Shown here: piece by piece, positions 26,957-35,807 of the stretch
Numbering within the stretch: position 1 is the first letter of the stretch
Layout: each line of letters starts with the position of its first letter
Origin: Flavobacterium aquiphilum
GTDB lineage: Bacteria > Bacteroidota > Bacteroidia > Flavobacteriales > Flavobacteriaceae
Assembly (NCBI RefSeq): GCF_027111335.1
Contig: NZ_CP114288.1
Span: 1-64,000, forward strand
Direction: 5' to 3'
DNA length: 64,000 bases
The notes under the pieces: model-generated
What the model was told of the DNA's origin: nothing
The model's input: only the letters and a program-made list of their open reading frames with translations
Databases searched by the model: none
Translations under genes and position numbers: made by a program

Positions 26957-27562
26957 GTGTTTGACGTATTAATTATAGGCGGTGGCGTTTCCGGTATATC
27001 ATGCGCCATGGTATTGGGATCTGCCAAGAACAAAGCATTTGTTTCGTCTAAGAAAATCGGAATTTTTACACATCAAAAGACTTCCTCACTGCAAGAAGCT
27101 CTTTTCAATAATGCATACGGAATTCCTCCTGGAAAATTAGGTTCGGAATTGCTGATTGAAAGTGTTGAGCATTTAAACAACACTTACCCTCATATCACTC
27201 AAATACCCGATGAAAAAGTATTAAAAATCGAGGGGCAATATCCCGAATTTACTGTTATCACTAACAAAAACACTTACAAAACAGCCAATATCGTTGTTGG
27301 AATAGGTTCTGCCAATACTTTTGCTGTTGAAGGTTTACTCCAATTTGTAGAACCTCACAAAAAAGCACTTCCCGAAAAACAAAGAATACAACTCAAAAAC
27401 GTAGACCATAAAGTGGCCGAAGGTATTTATGTTATAGGAACTCTCGCGGGATGGAGAAGCCAACTGGCAATTGCTGCCGGTAGTGGTGCTGCCGTAGCTA
27501 CAGATTTGCTTACTTTGTGGAATGATGGCATCCAGACTCATTCACACGACAGCATCCGATAA
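26957..27562 (+). CDS. FAD-dependent oxidoreductase (thioredoxin reductase-like)
   Basis: The 201-residue protein starts at GTG with the FAD Rossmann motif DVLIIGGGVSGISCAMVLG and ends with the second flavin motif, VIGTLAGWRSQLAIAAGSGAAVA. It lacks a CxxC and a separate NADPH domain, so it is shorter than true thioredoxin reductases (about 310 residues). Substrate unknown. The two-base gap to the preceding small membrane protein suggests an operon, perhaps a membrane-linked redox pair; that is inference. Confidence 0.75.
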   Translation: MFDVLIIGGGVSGISCAMVLGSAKNKAFVSSKKIGIFTHQKTSSLQEALFNNAYGIPPGKLGSELLIESVEHLNNTYPHITQIPDEKVLKIEGQYPEFTVITNKNTYKTANIVVGIGSANTFAVEGLLQFVEPHKKALPEKQRIQLKNVDHKVAEGIYVIGTLAGWRSQLAIAAGSGAAVATDLLTLWNDGIQTHSHDSIR

Positions 27563-27579
27563 TTTACAGTTATTCGATT

Positions 27580-27891
27580 TTATTTAACCGAAACAATCTC
27601 TTTCACTTTTATGTGATTTTCTGTTTCGGTTTTCCAGATTTCACCTTTCAGAGAAACTTCTTCGCCTTCTTTTAGTTGTTTGTAGTTTTGAGGTCCTCCA
27701 ACATTTACGGTACTGATTGTGGCAAAATAAACTTCGTTCTTCGCAGTATTAATTTTTGCCGTATAGCCATCTTTTCCAAACGCTACAGCTACCACTTTCC
27801 CTGAAATTGTATTTTTATCTTTCATACAAGCACAGGAAACCACAAAAGTCAAAAGCATAAAAAAAACTGAAAATCGGATTGTATTTTTCAT
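27580..27891 (-). CDS. Small lipoprotein of unknown function
   Basis: From the ATG at 27891 (MKNTIRFSVFFMLL) the protein has a lipoprotein signal with lipobox VVSC at about residue 20, then about 80 residues of mostly beta character (ISGKVVAVAFG, EEVSLKGEIWKTE), which could be an OB-like fold. An upstream in-frame ATG would lengthen the signal by six residues. It follows the S41 protease gene by 27 bp on the same strand. Confidence 0.6.
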   Translation of the reverse strand: MKNTIRFSVFFMLLTFVVSCACMKDKNTISGKVVAVAFGKDGYTAKINTAKNEVYFATISTVNVGGPQNYKQLKEGEEVSLKGEIWKTETENHIKVKEIVSVK

Positions 27892-27918
27892 ATTTACATT
27901 TTCTCCCAAATACTCATA

Positions 27919-29496
27919 TTATTTTTTTGGATTCAAAATCCTTTTTATCATAGCATCTTCTTTCAAAACCATTTCATAATAATACACATCGCCGTACAAT
28001 TGTCTTGCAAACTCTGCATTAACATATCGTTTCACCAATGGTTTGTATTTGGACAAATCGACTTCCAAACCGTTTTTAGACAAGTATTTTTGAAAAGCGG
28101 TAAAATATAAATCGGTGGCGTTGATTTTTCCCTTAAACTGATCGAAAGTCAATTTTGCAAATGCATTTCGCTCTTTATCCAATTCTTCAAAAACAAAATG
28201 CCCGACTATTCCCGACTGCAGTAAATACGAAACGTTTTCTACTCCATGTTCCGCTTCCAAAGGCACAAAAATATCAGGAACAATTCCACCACCTCCATAG
28301 ACAATTTTCCCTTTTTTGGTTTTAAACTTTAAGGAATCTATCACTTTTATACTGTCTTTTTTATAAAGTTCTCCGTGCAAAAAACGAGAATCCGATTCCT
28401 TAAAATATTCCTCATTCCCTTTGGCATATGGTTTTTGAATCGACCTTCCTGATGGAGTATAATATCTTGCAATGGTTAAGCGAACAGCCGAACCGTCATT
28501 GAAATCCATTTCGCGCTGCACCAATCCTTTACCGAAAGAACGTCGTCCTACAACAGTTCCACGATCATTATCCTGAATAGCTCCGGCCAAAATCTCGCTC
28601 GCCGAAGCACTATTTTCATTAATTAAGATGAATAATCTTCCTGTTTCAAAACTACCCTGAGCAGTTGCATACGTTTTTTCGGTTGGTTCTTTTTTGCTTT
28701 TGGTAAAAACTATTAATTCTTTGTCTTTCAAAAACTCGTCGGCAATGGCAACAGCTTCTTCCATATAACCTCCACCATTGTCACGAACATCAACAACAAG
28801 TGTTTTTATTCCTTGCTTTTTCAAAGATGTCAAAGAAGCTTTAAATTCATCAAAAGTAGTTTCGGCAAAACGATTAATTTTAATATAACCTGTTGTATCA
28901 TTCAAACGCAAGGCTACATCAACACTTTTCAGCGGAATAACATCCCGCTTTATAGTGATTTTCATTTTTTTGTGTTCTGATTTGCGATAGACCGTCAACT
29001 CAATTTTCGAACCGACTTCGCCTTTAAGAGTCGCAAACAAACTATCATTTGGCAATTTTCGACCGAACAGCTTCTTTTTATCTGCAAATAAAATCCGATC
29101 ACCCGCTTTGATTCCTGCTTTTGCCGAAGGCCCATTTTTCACCGGATTTATAACTGCTACAGAATCGTTGTGCATATAAAAATTGATTCCGATACCCACA
29201 AAATCCCCTTTCATGGTCTCGACTAATTCAGCCTGTTCGCTTGGCGGAATATAAACGGAATGTGGATCCAATTTTGCCAAAATACTATTTACCGTCAAAC
29301 TCACAATAGAATCGGTATTAACATCGTCAACATATTCGTTATCTATGAAATCAATCAGTTTATTGAGCTTTTCTTTGGTATTCCTTTTGGACACAAAAGA
29401 TTGCGACGAAGGAGAGGAAGACAAGCTACCAATAAAAATTCCGAGAGCAAAAATGCCCCCAATCACTATGGGTAAATATTTATTATCAAAGTTCAT
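27919..29496 (-). CDS. S41-family C-terminal processing peptidase
   Basis: The 525-residue protein has an N-terminal membrane anchor (about 9-26), a PDZ domain (about 85-170, FVGIGINFYMHNDSV) and an S41 domain with the Ser of NENSASASEIL and the Lys of RRSFGKGLVQ forming the Ser-Lys dyad. These periplasmic proteases trim or degrade envelope proteins by their C-termini. It starts 5 bp after the dCMP deaminase gene, forming an operon with HupE. Confidence 0.92.
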   Translation of the reverse strand: MNFDNKYLPIVIGGIFALGIFIGSLSSSPSSQSFVSKRNTKEKLNKLIDFIDNEYVDDVNTDSIVSLTVNSILAKLDPHSVYIPPSEQAELVETMKGDFVGIGINFYMHNDSVAVINPVKNGPSAKAGIKAGDRILFADKKKLFGRKLPNDSLFATLKGEVGSKIELTVYRKSEHKKMKITIKRDVIPLKSVDVALRLNDTTGYIKINRFAETTFDEFKASLTSLKKQGIKTLVVDVRDNGGGYMEEAVAIADEFLKDKELIVFTKSKKEPTEKTYATAQGSFETGRLFILINENSASASEILAGAIQDNDRGTVVGRRSFGKGLVQREMDFNDGSAVRLTIARYYTPSGRSIQKPYAKGNEEYFKESDSRFLHGELYKKDSIKVIDSLKFKTKKGKIVYGGGGIVPDIFVPLEAEHGVENVSYLLQSGIVGHFVFEELDKERNAFAKLTFDQFKGKINATDLYFTAFQKYLSKNGLEVDLSKYKPLVKRYVNAEFARQLYGDVYYYEMVLKEDAMIKRILNPKK

Positions 29497-29501
29497 TTTT
29501 C

Positions 29502-29933
29502 CTAATCTTCCAAAACAGGGATATGTTCTACTTCTATGCCAGCTCTTCTTAAAAATTGCAATCCGGAATCATCTCGGTAACCTAGGTGATAAACTACTCT
29601 TTTTATTCCTGACTGATGAATCAGTTTACTGCATTCCTTACAAGGCGAAAGCGTGATATACAAAGTTGCACCCTCACAGGATTGTGTCGATTTAGCCACT
29701 TTCAAAATCGCATTTGCTTCAGCGTGCAGAACATCCCAACGTGTCAAACCATCTTCATCTTCACAACAGTTTTCGAATCCTGTAGGTGTTCCGTTATACC
29801 CGTCAGAAATAATCATTCGGTCTTTTACAATAATAGCGCCTACTTTTTTTCTTTGACAATAAGACAACAAACTCCACTCGGTAGCGATTCTAAGATAAGC
29901 TTTATCGTATTTATTTAATTTTATTTTCTCCAT
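29502..29933 (-). CDS. dCMP deaminase (ComEB-like)
   Basis: The 143-residue zinc enzyme has HAEANAI and PCKEC, the ligand and catalytic motifs of cytidine/deoxycytidylate deaminases, plus DGYNGTPTGFENCCEDED, typical of dCMP deaminase, which makes dUMP for dTMP synthesis. It is distinct from TadA at 11.6 kb. It overlaps an operon with HupE upstream (3 bp gap) and S41 protease downstream (5 bp gap), with no obvious functional link. Confidence 0.88.
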   Translation of the reverse strand: MEKIKLNKYDKAYLRIATEWSLLSYCQRKKVGAIIVKDRMIISDGYNGTPTGFENCCEDEDGLTRWDVLHAEANAILKVAKSTQSCEGATLYITLSPCKECSKLIHQSGIKRVVYHLGYRDDSGLQFLRRAGIEVEHIPVLED

Positions 29934-29936
29934 AAA

Positions 29937-30536
29937 CTAGTAATTTTTCCAAATTTCACTTTCCAATATCATTGGCAAAACCACACCAATTATAAACGCT
30001 GACATCACCAAAGACCAATCGCGTTTTGAAAAACGAAACACCGTCTGTACAATATACGATAAAATCAAAACTACAATCACTACCGTAATTTGCGCAGCTT
30101 CTATACCCAATGCAAATTCACCCATTGGCAATAATTTTGAAGAAGCACTACCTCCCAAAATCGTTTTGAAATAATTCGAAAATCCCAATCCGTGGATAAT
30201 CCCAAAGAAAAGCGTTATTATAAAAACTAAGTTGACACTACCGCTTTTACTTGTTTTTCCAGCCGTAAACAAATTGTAAAGTGCTGTTATCAAAATTGTA
30301 ATCGGAATAAGCAGTTCTACCACATTTACTTTGACAGCAATGATTCCAAAAACAGAAAGAAACAATGCGGTTGTATGACCCAATGTAAACACTGTTACCA
30401 AAAGCAGAATCCTTTTCCAATCACTGAAAGAGAAAGGAACAGACAACGCAATTAAAAACAAAACATGATCATAGGCGTGAATATTCAATACGTGTTTCAA
30501 TCCTATCTGGAAGTAAACCAAAAATTCTGACATCAT
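29937..30536 (-). CDS. HupE/UreJ-type membrane protein
   Basis: The 199-residue protein has about six membrane helices and His-containing motifs HAYDHVLFL, FTLGHTTAL and FGIIHGLGFS, which fit HupE/UreJ proteins proposed to carry nickel or cobalt. No hydrogenase or urease gene is in the window. It is the first gene of the HupE-dCMP deaminase-S41 operon. The second ATG (MSEFLVYF) may be the real start. Confidence 0.85.
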   Translation of the reverse strand: MMSEFLVYFQIGLKHVLNIHAYDHVLFLIALSVPFSFSDWKRILLLVTVFTLGHTTALFLSVFGIIAVKVNVVELLIPITILITALYNLFTAGKTSKSGSVNLVFIITLFFGIIHGLGFSNYFKTILGGSASSKLLPMGEFALGIEAAQITVVIVVLILSYIVQTVFRFSKRDWSLVMSAFIIGVVLPMILESEIWKNY

Positions 30537-30920
30537 AAATTATAAATTGATATAGGTTTGTAAACTTACGATTTATACCGATTATACAAAATATATACCG
30601 CAATGAATTCGGAGTAATTTTCTTTTTTTCAACATATAAGTCATTTAAGTTTTTCTCTAATCATAACAAATGCAAAAGACTTTTTGAACGTTGTCTTTTT
30701 TTACCTGCAAAAGAAAATATAAGCGAAGAACTGGTTCTCACTCTTATATGTACTTTATTTAGAATGAAAAAAGGCCCTTTCAAAGAAACACTTATCCCTT
30801 TCGACTAACATGACTTATATGGTTAAAAAACAGTGCTTACTAGCGTAAAAAAGAGACAAAAAAACAAATTCTTTTCTAAAATTTTAACTATCTTTATGTC
30901 AAACCTAAAACTTTAAAATT
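30537..30920. other. Gene-free stretch upstream of the TerB-like gene
   Basis: No convincing gene. AAAAGAC (30674-30680) and GTCTTTT (30693-30699) could form a short hairpin followed by T. TATCTTTA near 30889 is a near match to TAnnTTTG and may be the promoter of the TerB-like gene. Confidence 0.4.
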
Positions 30921-31352
30921 ATGCCATTCTCAGATTTATTTAGTAGCGAAGCCATTCAGAAAGCCAGAGGCAATTTTTCAGCTATTGTACGTGTAGCCCA
31001 TGCGGGTGGCCATATTACGGAACAAGAGCAAAAATTCTTGGATAAATTAGCCCTCACCCTTCAGATTTCGGACGAAGAATACAAAGAAATTTTAAAAGAC
31101 CCCTCAAAATATCCCATCAACGCCCCTTATCTGTATATTGAAAGACTGGAAGCCCTTTATAAACTAGCGAGAATTGTACATCGCGACCACCAACTGGGAG
31201 ATTTGCAAGAACATTTATTGGTTAAGTTTGCCTTAGCCTTAGGTTTCACGCCTGGAAATGTAAATTATATAGTCAATAAAGCGCTTAAATTAGTAGATAT
31301 GCAAGTCGATGAAGAAACCTTTTTGTATGAAATGAAAAATATGTATAAATAA
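30921..31352 (+). CDS. TerB-like helical protein
   Basis: The 143-residue, all-helical protein has the TerB pattern: AIVRVAHAGGHITEQEQKFLDKLA and a second Asp/His-containing repeat (ARIVHRDHQLGDLQEHLL). TerB-like domains bind metal and appear in tellurite-resistance, stress and membrane-signalling contexts. No other ter gene is nearby, so the role is open. It is monocistronic and closed by a terminator. Confidence 0.75.
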   Translation: MPFSDLFSSEAIQKARGNFSAIVRVAHAGGHITEQEQKFLDKLALTLQISDEEYKEILKDPSKYPINAPYLYIERLEALYKLARIVHRDHQLGDLQEHLLVKFALALGFTPGNVNYIVNKALKLVDMQVDEETFLYEMKNMYK

Positions 31353-31379
31353 AGCTACCGCTTATACTAATTACTATAG

Positions 31380-31408
31380 CCCACGACCTCAGCCGTGGGA
31401 TTTTTTTT
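31380..31408 (+). terminator. Terminator after the TerB-like gene
   Basis: CCCACG and CGTGGG pair as a GC-rich stem with an 8-nt loop followed by A and eight T. Confidence 0.85.
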
Positions 31409-31494
31409 GCTTGTTTTAACATCAATGTCTCTAACGGTTGAAACCATTGGTAATGCTTTAAATCTTACGAAGTAAATAGATTAATAAAATTTTA

Positions 31495-31594
31495 TCTGCG
31501 TAAATCTGCCGAATCTGTGCGCTAATTTTTCACGCAGATTTTGCAGATTTACGCAGATTTTTTTATTCGTATAAATCCGTGTTATCCGTGTGCC
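31495..31594. repeat. GCAGATTT-type intergenic repeat, copy 2
   Basis: Perfect 16-base arms (31495-31510, 31544-31559) of ATCTGCGTAAATCTGC enclose a short spacer, followed by T-run, AAATCCGTG and ATCCGTGTGCC as in copy 1 near 5.5 kb. It fills most of the gene-free stretch 31353-31697 together with the two terminators. Confidence 0.75.
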
Positions 31595-31633
31595 ATTTTT
31601 ATCTTTTGCCTTTTGCCTTTTGCGCAAACAGAA

Positions 31634-31661
31634 AAAAAGCTCCCGACAACGAGAGCTTTTT
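31634..31661 (-). terminator. Terminator after fbp
   Basis: AAAAAGCTC and GAGCTTTTT form a stem with A and T runs on both sides, so it works for the minus-strand fbp and possibly both ways. Confidence 0.75.
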
Positions 31662-31697
31662 ACTTTTTGGTGGTTTATTCTTTGGTTTCTTCTCGGT

Positions 31698-32717
31698 TTA
31701 ATATTTACTAAGTTTTGCTTTAAGCATAAACTCTTCAGCTTTTTCGACCATTTTTATGCTTCCGCAAAAGAAGGGCACACGCTGATGTAATTCGGTTGGT
31801 TGAATTTCCATGATCCGGTCAAAACCGTCCGAAGCTTTTCCTCCCGCTTGCTCAACGATAAAAGCCATCGGATTGCATTCGTACAACAATCTTAATTTCC
31901 CTTTTGGAGCTTTAGAACTTGTTGGATAAATATAAATACCCCCTTTGATCATATTTCGATGAATATCGGCAACCAAACTTCCAATGTAACGGGAAGTGTA
32001 CGGACGATCTTCTTCTTCGAGCTGAACATATTTGATATAATCCTTCACCCCTTGCGGAAAATGAACATAATTCCCTTCGTTAATCGAATAAATGTTTCCG
32101 TTTTCAGAGAATTTCATGTTAGGATGCGAAAGGTAAAATGTTCCTATGGCAGGATTCAGTGTAAATCCATTAACTCCGTGACCTGTTGTATAAACTAACA
32201 TAGTAGAAGTTCCATAAATTACATAACCGGCTGCTACTTGTTGAGTTCCCGGCTGAAGAAAATCCTCTAAGGTAACTGGAGTCCCTATTGGAGTTACTCT
32301 TCTATAAACTGAAAAAATAGTTCCAACCGAAACATTTACGTCAATATTCGAAGAACCGTCAAGCGGATCCATCAAAAGGACGTATTTGTTATTGTGGCTG
32401 TTATCACTTCCCTGAACAGTAATGAAATCATCATTTTCTTCCGAAGCAATTCCGCAAACAATCTCACGGTTAATCAAAGTTTGGATAAAAATTTCATTGG
32501 CATACACATCTAGTTTTTGCTGGTCTTCGCCTTGAATGTTTTGCTCTCCTACTGCGCCCACAATGTCAACGAGTCCTGCTTTGTTTACTTTGTAATTGAC
32601 TACTTTGGCAGCCAATCTGATTGAGTTGATAATCCTGGATAATTCACCCGATGAATACTGAAAAGCCTTCTGATTTTCAATGATAAATTCTCCTAATGTC
32701 TTGTTTCTTTCTTCCAT
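31698..32717 (-). CDS. fbp: Fructose-1,6-bisphosphatase, class I
   Basis: The 339-residue protein hydrolyses fructose 1,6-bisphosphate to fructose 6-phosphate in gluconeogenesis. The metal-binding signature [21 protein letters not shown] and the C-terminal [21 protein letters not shown] are complete, and length is normal. It stands alone on the minus strand with its own terminator. Confidence 0.96.
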   Translation of the reverse strand: MEERNKTLGEFIIENQKAFQYSSGELSRIINSIRLAAKVVNYKVNKAGLVDIVGAVGEQNIQGEDQQKLDVYANEIFIQTLINREIVCGIASEENDDFITVQGSDNSHNNKYVLLMDPLDGSSNIDVNVSVGTIFSVYRRVTPIGTPVTLEDFLQPGTQQVAAGYVIYGTSTMLVYTTGHGVNGFTLNPAIGTFYLSHPNMKFSENGNIYSINEGNYVHFPQGVKDYIKYVQLEEEDRPYTSRYIGSLVADIHRNMIKGGIYIYPTSSKAPKGKLRLLYECNPMAFIVEQAGGKASDGFDRIMEIQPTELHQRVPFFCGSIKMVEKAEEFMLKAKLSKY

Positions 32718-32889
32718 TACGAAATCGATGTAGTTAGTTTGAAGTCACAAATATCGTTTTTTTTGTGAAAATGAAAGGAATAATACACAGATACTTTATC
32801 AGTATTGTATATTTGCTACATATTCCATAAAAACATCTGATAATTTCGCTATTTTTTTACATAGAATTCAAGAATAACAATAGTAAACA

Positions 32890-33372
32890 ATGAAAATACG
32901 CAAAGGACAAAAAGAGGATATGAAAGCCGTTTTGGGGTTAATCCAAGAGCTTGCAGTATTCGAAAAAGAACCAGACGCCGTTTTGATCACCGAAGAAGAT
33001 CTTATTCGTGATGGTTTTGGAGAAAATCCATTGTTTCATGTTTTTGTTGCCGAAGTAGATAAGGAAATTGTCGGTATCGCTTTGTATTATTACCGCTATT
33101 CTACCTGGAAAGGAAAAACAATCCATCTGGAAGATTTGATCGTAAAAGACAGCATGCGCGGAACCGGATTGGGTTACGCTCTGTATTCTGAAATTTTCAA
33201 ACAAGCGAAGAAAGACAATGTTCGAAGAGTAGAATGGGCTGTTTTGGACTGGAACACAACGGCAATTGATTTTTATGAAAAATCAGGAGCTAAAGTTTTT
33301 GATGAATGGAGAGTGGCTCAAATGGATGAAGAAGGAATCAATTACTTCATAAACAACAAATTAAAAAATTAA
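32890..33372 (+). CDS. GNAT acetyltransferase, spermidine/thialysine type
   Basis: The 160-residue protein has the acetyl-CoA motif RGTGLGYALYSEIFKQA and the downstream NTTAIDFYEKSGAKVFDEW. LVFEKEPD-like AVFEKEPDAV and HLEDLIVKDSMRGTGLG resemble eukaryotic-type diamine or thialysine N-acetyltransferases (SSAT/SSAT2). The amine substrate is not certain. Aspartate kinase follows 66 bp downstream on the same strand. Confidence 0.85.
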   Translation: MKIRKGQKEDMKAVLGLIQELAVFEKEPDAVLITEEDLIRDGFGENPLFHVFVAEVDKEIVGIALYYYRYSTWKGKTIHLEDLIVKDSMRGTGLGYALYSEIFKQAKKDNVRRVEWAVLDWNTTAIDFYEKSGAKVFDEWRVAQMDEEGINYFINNKLKN

Positions 33373-33438
33373 AATTATAATATGATTTCGGTTTAGGAAA
33401 AGTTAAAAAAAAGCTGAAATCTAAAAATCAGAATTAAA

Positions 33439-34695
33439 ATGAGGGTATTCAAATTTGGAGGTGCGTCAGTAAAAGATGCTGCCGGTATCAGAAACGTTTA
33501 CGACGTTTTACAACAAGCGGGTTATGAAGATGTATTAGTAATTGTTTCGGCAATGGGAAAAACAACTAATGCTCTTGAAGATGTTATTAAAAATTATTTT
33601 GACAAATCACCTGAATTGAGTTCATCGGTACAGGAAGTAAAAAAATACCACAACCAAATCTTATTGGATTTGTTTGAAGACGATAAACACGAAGTTTTCT
33701 CAGCAGTGAACACTCAGTTTGCTGATATGGAATATTTCTTAGCTCACAATAAATCTCCAAATTACAACTTCGTTTATGATCAAATCGTAAGTTATGGAGA
33801 GTTGATTTCGACTACGATTTTGAGTCAATTTATGAGCTACAAAGGGATTCAAACACAATGGTTGGACGTTAGAAACTACATAAAAACAGATTCAACTTAC
33901 CGTGATGCCGAAGTGGATTGGGAATTGACGCAAAAAAACATTGCCAACAACATCCCACGCAAAATTCTAAACATCACTCAAGGGTTCTTGGGTTCTGACG
34001 AGAATAATTTCACCACAACTTTAGGTCGCGAAGGTTCGGATTATACGGCTGCAATTTTTGCTTATTGCCTTAATGCCGAAAGCGTAACTATCTGGAAAGA
34101 CGTTCCTGGTGTAATGAATGCTGACCCAAGATATTTTGAAAACGCAAGTTTGTTGAACCAAATTTCATACCGTGAAGCTATCGAATTGGCATTTTACGGA
34201 GCATCTGTAATTCACCCAAAAACATTGCAGCCTTTACAGAAAAAAGAAATTCCGTTATACGTAAAATCGTTTATCAATCCTACGTTGAAAGGGACTTCTG
34301 TTTCCAAAGGACAAGATTTGGAACCTTATTTGCCTTGTTTCATCGTAAAAAGAAACCAATTGTTGATTTCATTGTCTTCGATCGATTTTTCTTTCATCAT
34401 GGAAGAAAACATCAGCGAAATCTTTGGTTTGTTCCACCAATTCAGACTTAAAGTAAACTTGATTCAAAACTCTGCAATCAGTTTCTCGGTTTGTGTGGAG
34501 GATAAATTTGGAAACTTCAACGATTGCAACGCGATCCTTTCCAAAAAATTCAAAGTCGATTTCACTGAAAACGTTACGCTGTACACCATTAGACATTTCA
34601 ACGAGCAAGCTGCCCAAACAGTTGAAGACAACAAAACGGTACTGTTGAAACAAATAAGCAAAGAAACAATGCAAATTGTAACTAACGAGAATTAA
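33439..34695 (+). CDS. Aspartate kinase
   Basis: The 418-residue protein starts with the amino-acid-kinase motif VFKFGGASVKDA and carries TTLGREGSDYTAAIFA and KDVPGVMNADPR. The C-terminal 130 residues form regulatory ACT-like domains. It phosphorylates aspartate, the first step toward lysine, threonine and methionine. It is monofunctional (no homoserine dehydrogenase fused). Feedback regulation by end products is expected from the ACT domains. Which amino acid controls it cannot be read here. Confidence 0.92.
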   Translation: MRVFKFGGASVKDAAGIRNVYDVLQQAGYEDVLVIVSAMGKTTNALEDVIKNYFDKSPELSSSVQEVKKYHNQILLDLFEDDKHEVFSAVNTQFADMEYFLAHNKSPNYNFVYDQIVSYGELISTTILSQFMSYKGIQTQWLDVRNYIKTDSTYRDAEVDWELTQKNIANNIPRKILNITQGFLGSDENNFTTTLGREGSDYTAAIFAYCLNAESVTIWKDVPGVMNADPRYFENASLLNQISYREAIELAFYGASVIHPKTLQPLQKKEIPLYVKSFINPTLKGTSVSKGQDLEPYLPCFIVKRNQLLISLSSIDFSFIMEENISEIFGLFHQFRLKVNLIQNSAISFSVCVEDKFGNFNDCNAILSKKFKVDFTENVTLYTIRHFNEQAAQTVEDNKTVLLKQISKETMQIVTNEN

Positions 34696-34717
34696 TTTCT
34701 TTAATTAAATAATTTAG

Positions 34718-34752
34718 AAAATGGAAGCTGAGAAATTGGCTTCCATTTTTTT
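34718..34752 (+). terminator. Terminator after aspartate kinase
   Basis: AAAATGGAAGC and GCTTCCATTTT form an 11-bp stem with a 10-nt loop followed by T. Confidence 0.85.
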
Positions 34753-34782
34753 TATTTTCAAGCATTTATAGAACTTCAACTA

Positions 34783-35010
34783 TTATTCAACACAACCTTT
34801 TTGGCTAGATTTTTTGTTTTTTAAAAAATAATCAAATGTAACATCAAACTCTTGACAAACTTTAACCACCAGCAAAAAATCTATTTTTTTACATTTATCA
34901 CTTTCAATATTACACAAAGTGGTTTGTGATATTCCTAAACGGTAGGCTAATTCAGGCTGAGACCAATTATTTTTTTCTCTTAACCTTTTTATTTTAACAC
35001 CAATACTCAT
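34783..35010 (-). CDS. Small XRE-type HTH regulator
   Basis: The 75-residue protein is almost entirely a Cro/C1-type HTH (IKRLREKNNWSQPELAYRLGISQTTL). It has no sensing domain. Its target is unknown; no toxin, phage or plasmid gene adjoins it. It lies between aspartate kinase and a DUF2059 gene on the opposite strand. Confidence 0.85.
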   Translation of the reverse strand: MSIGVKIKRLREKNNWSQPELAYRLGISQTTLCNIESDKCKKIDFLLVVKVCQEFDVTFDYFLKNKKSSQKGCVE

Positions 35011-35196
35011 TATACTTTTTCGTAAATATCTTATATTGACACAACTATAACAATACCCACTTTTAGTGATATTTTATATAATTTAAAAAAAAGCAAAACA
35101 CAAATGCATCAATAAAATTATTCGTTTTCGAATAGGAAACTGATTTCAGTTTATTGATATTAGCTCACTAAAATTAAATTTTAAAATAATACTCCG

Positions 35197-35643
35197 ATGA
35201 AAAAAATATTACTATCAATTGCGTTCCTGTTAGTTGCACAAATAACAATAGCACAAGATGCAAGTTTAAAAGCAGATGTATTGAAATTGATTTCTATTAG
35301 TGGTGCCGATGCCCAAATAAAGCTTGTGAAACCAAAAATTTTGAGCATGATTCCCGAGAATAAAAAGGAAAATTTCTCAAAAGACTTTGACGCTTCTATA
35401 CCAGGCCTACTAGACAAAATGGCCAATATTTATATGGAAATTTATACCGCTGACGACGTAAAAGCAATGATTGTATTTTATGAAAGTCCGGTAGGAAAAA
35501 AAATGAGTGAAAAAGCAGCTGAACTGGGACAAAAATCTATGCAGGCAGGACAGGAATGGAGTCAGGAATTGCAAGGATTAATGGCAAAATACAAAGATGA
35601 TAGTCCTGCACAAAACACGTACTCGGTAACGAAACCAAAATAA
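35197..35643 (+). CDS. DUF2059 exported protein
   Basis: The 148-residue protein has a signal peptide (about 1-19, ending IAQ) and a helical body with YTADDVKAMIVFYESPVGKKM, the signature of DUF2059. Function unknown; predicted periplasmic. It is followed after 164 bp by the large secreted protein, which has its own promoter. Confidence 0.85.
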   Translation: MKKILLSIAFLLVAQITIAQDASLKADVLKLISISGADAQIKLVKPKILSMIPENKKENFSKDFDASIPGLLDKMANIYMEIYTADDVKAMIVFYESPVGKKMSEKAAELGQKSMQAGQEWSQELQGLMAKYKDDSPAQNTYSVTKPK

Positions 35644-35777
35644 AGAAAGTATTTAATCTATGCTTTTACAGTTTGCAAAAAATCTTATTCTTATATGTAA
35701 ACACGTTTTATTTGTGTACCATTATACAAGCCATTTCACAATTCAGAAAACCACAAGCATCATAAAATAATAAACAC

Positions 35778-35785
35778 TATTTTTG
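35778..35785 (+). promoter_or_regulatory. -7 box of the large envelope protein
   Basis: TATTTTTG matches TAnnTTTG and ends 22 nt before the ATG at 35808. Confidence 0.55.
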
Positions 35786-35807
35786 GCACATTGGAGTTGT
35801 ACTGTTT

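Noticed and set aside
30674..30699. Hairpin with T-run as a terminator or small RNA gene
   Set aside because: The stem is only 7 bp, there is no gene directly upstream on that strand, and no promoter is evident.
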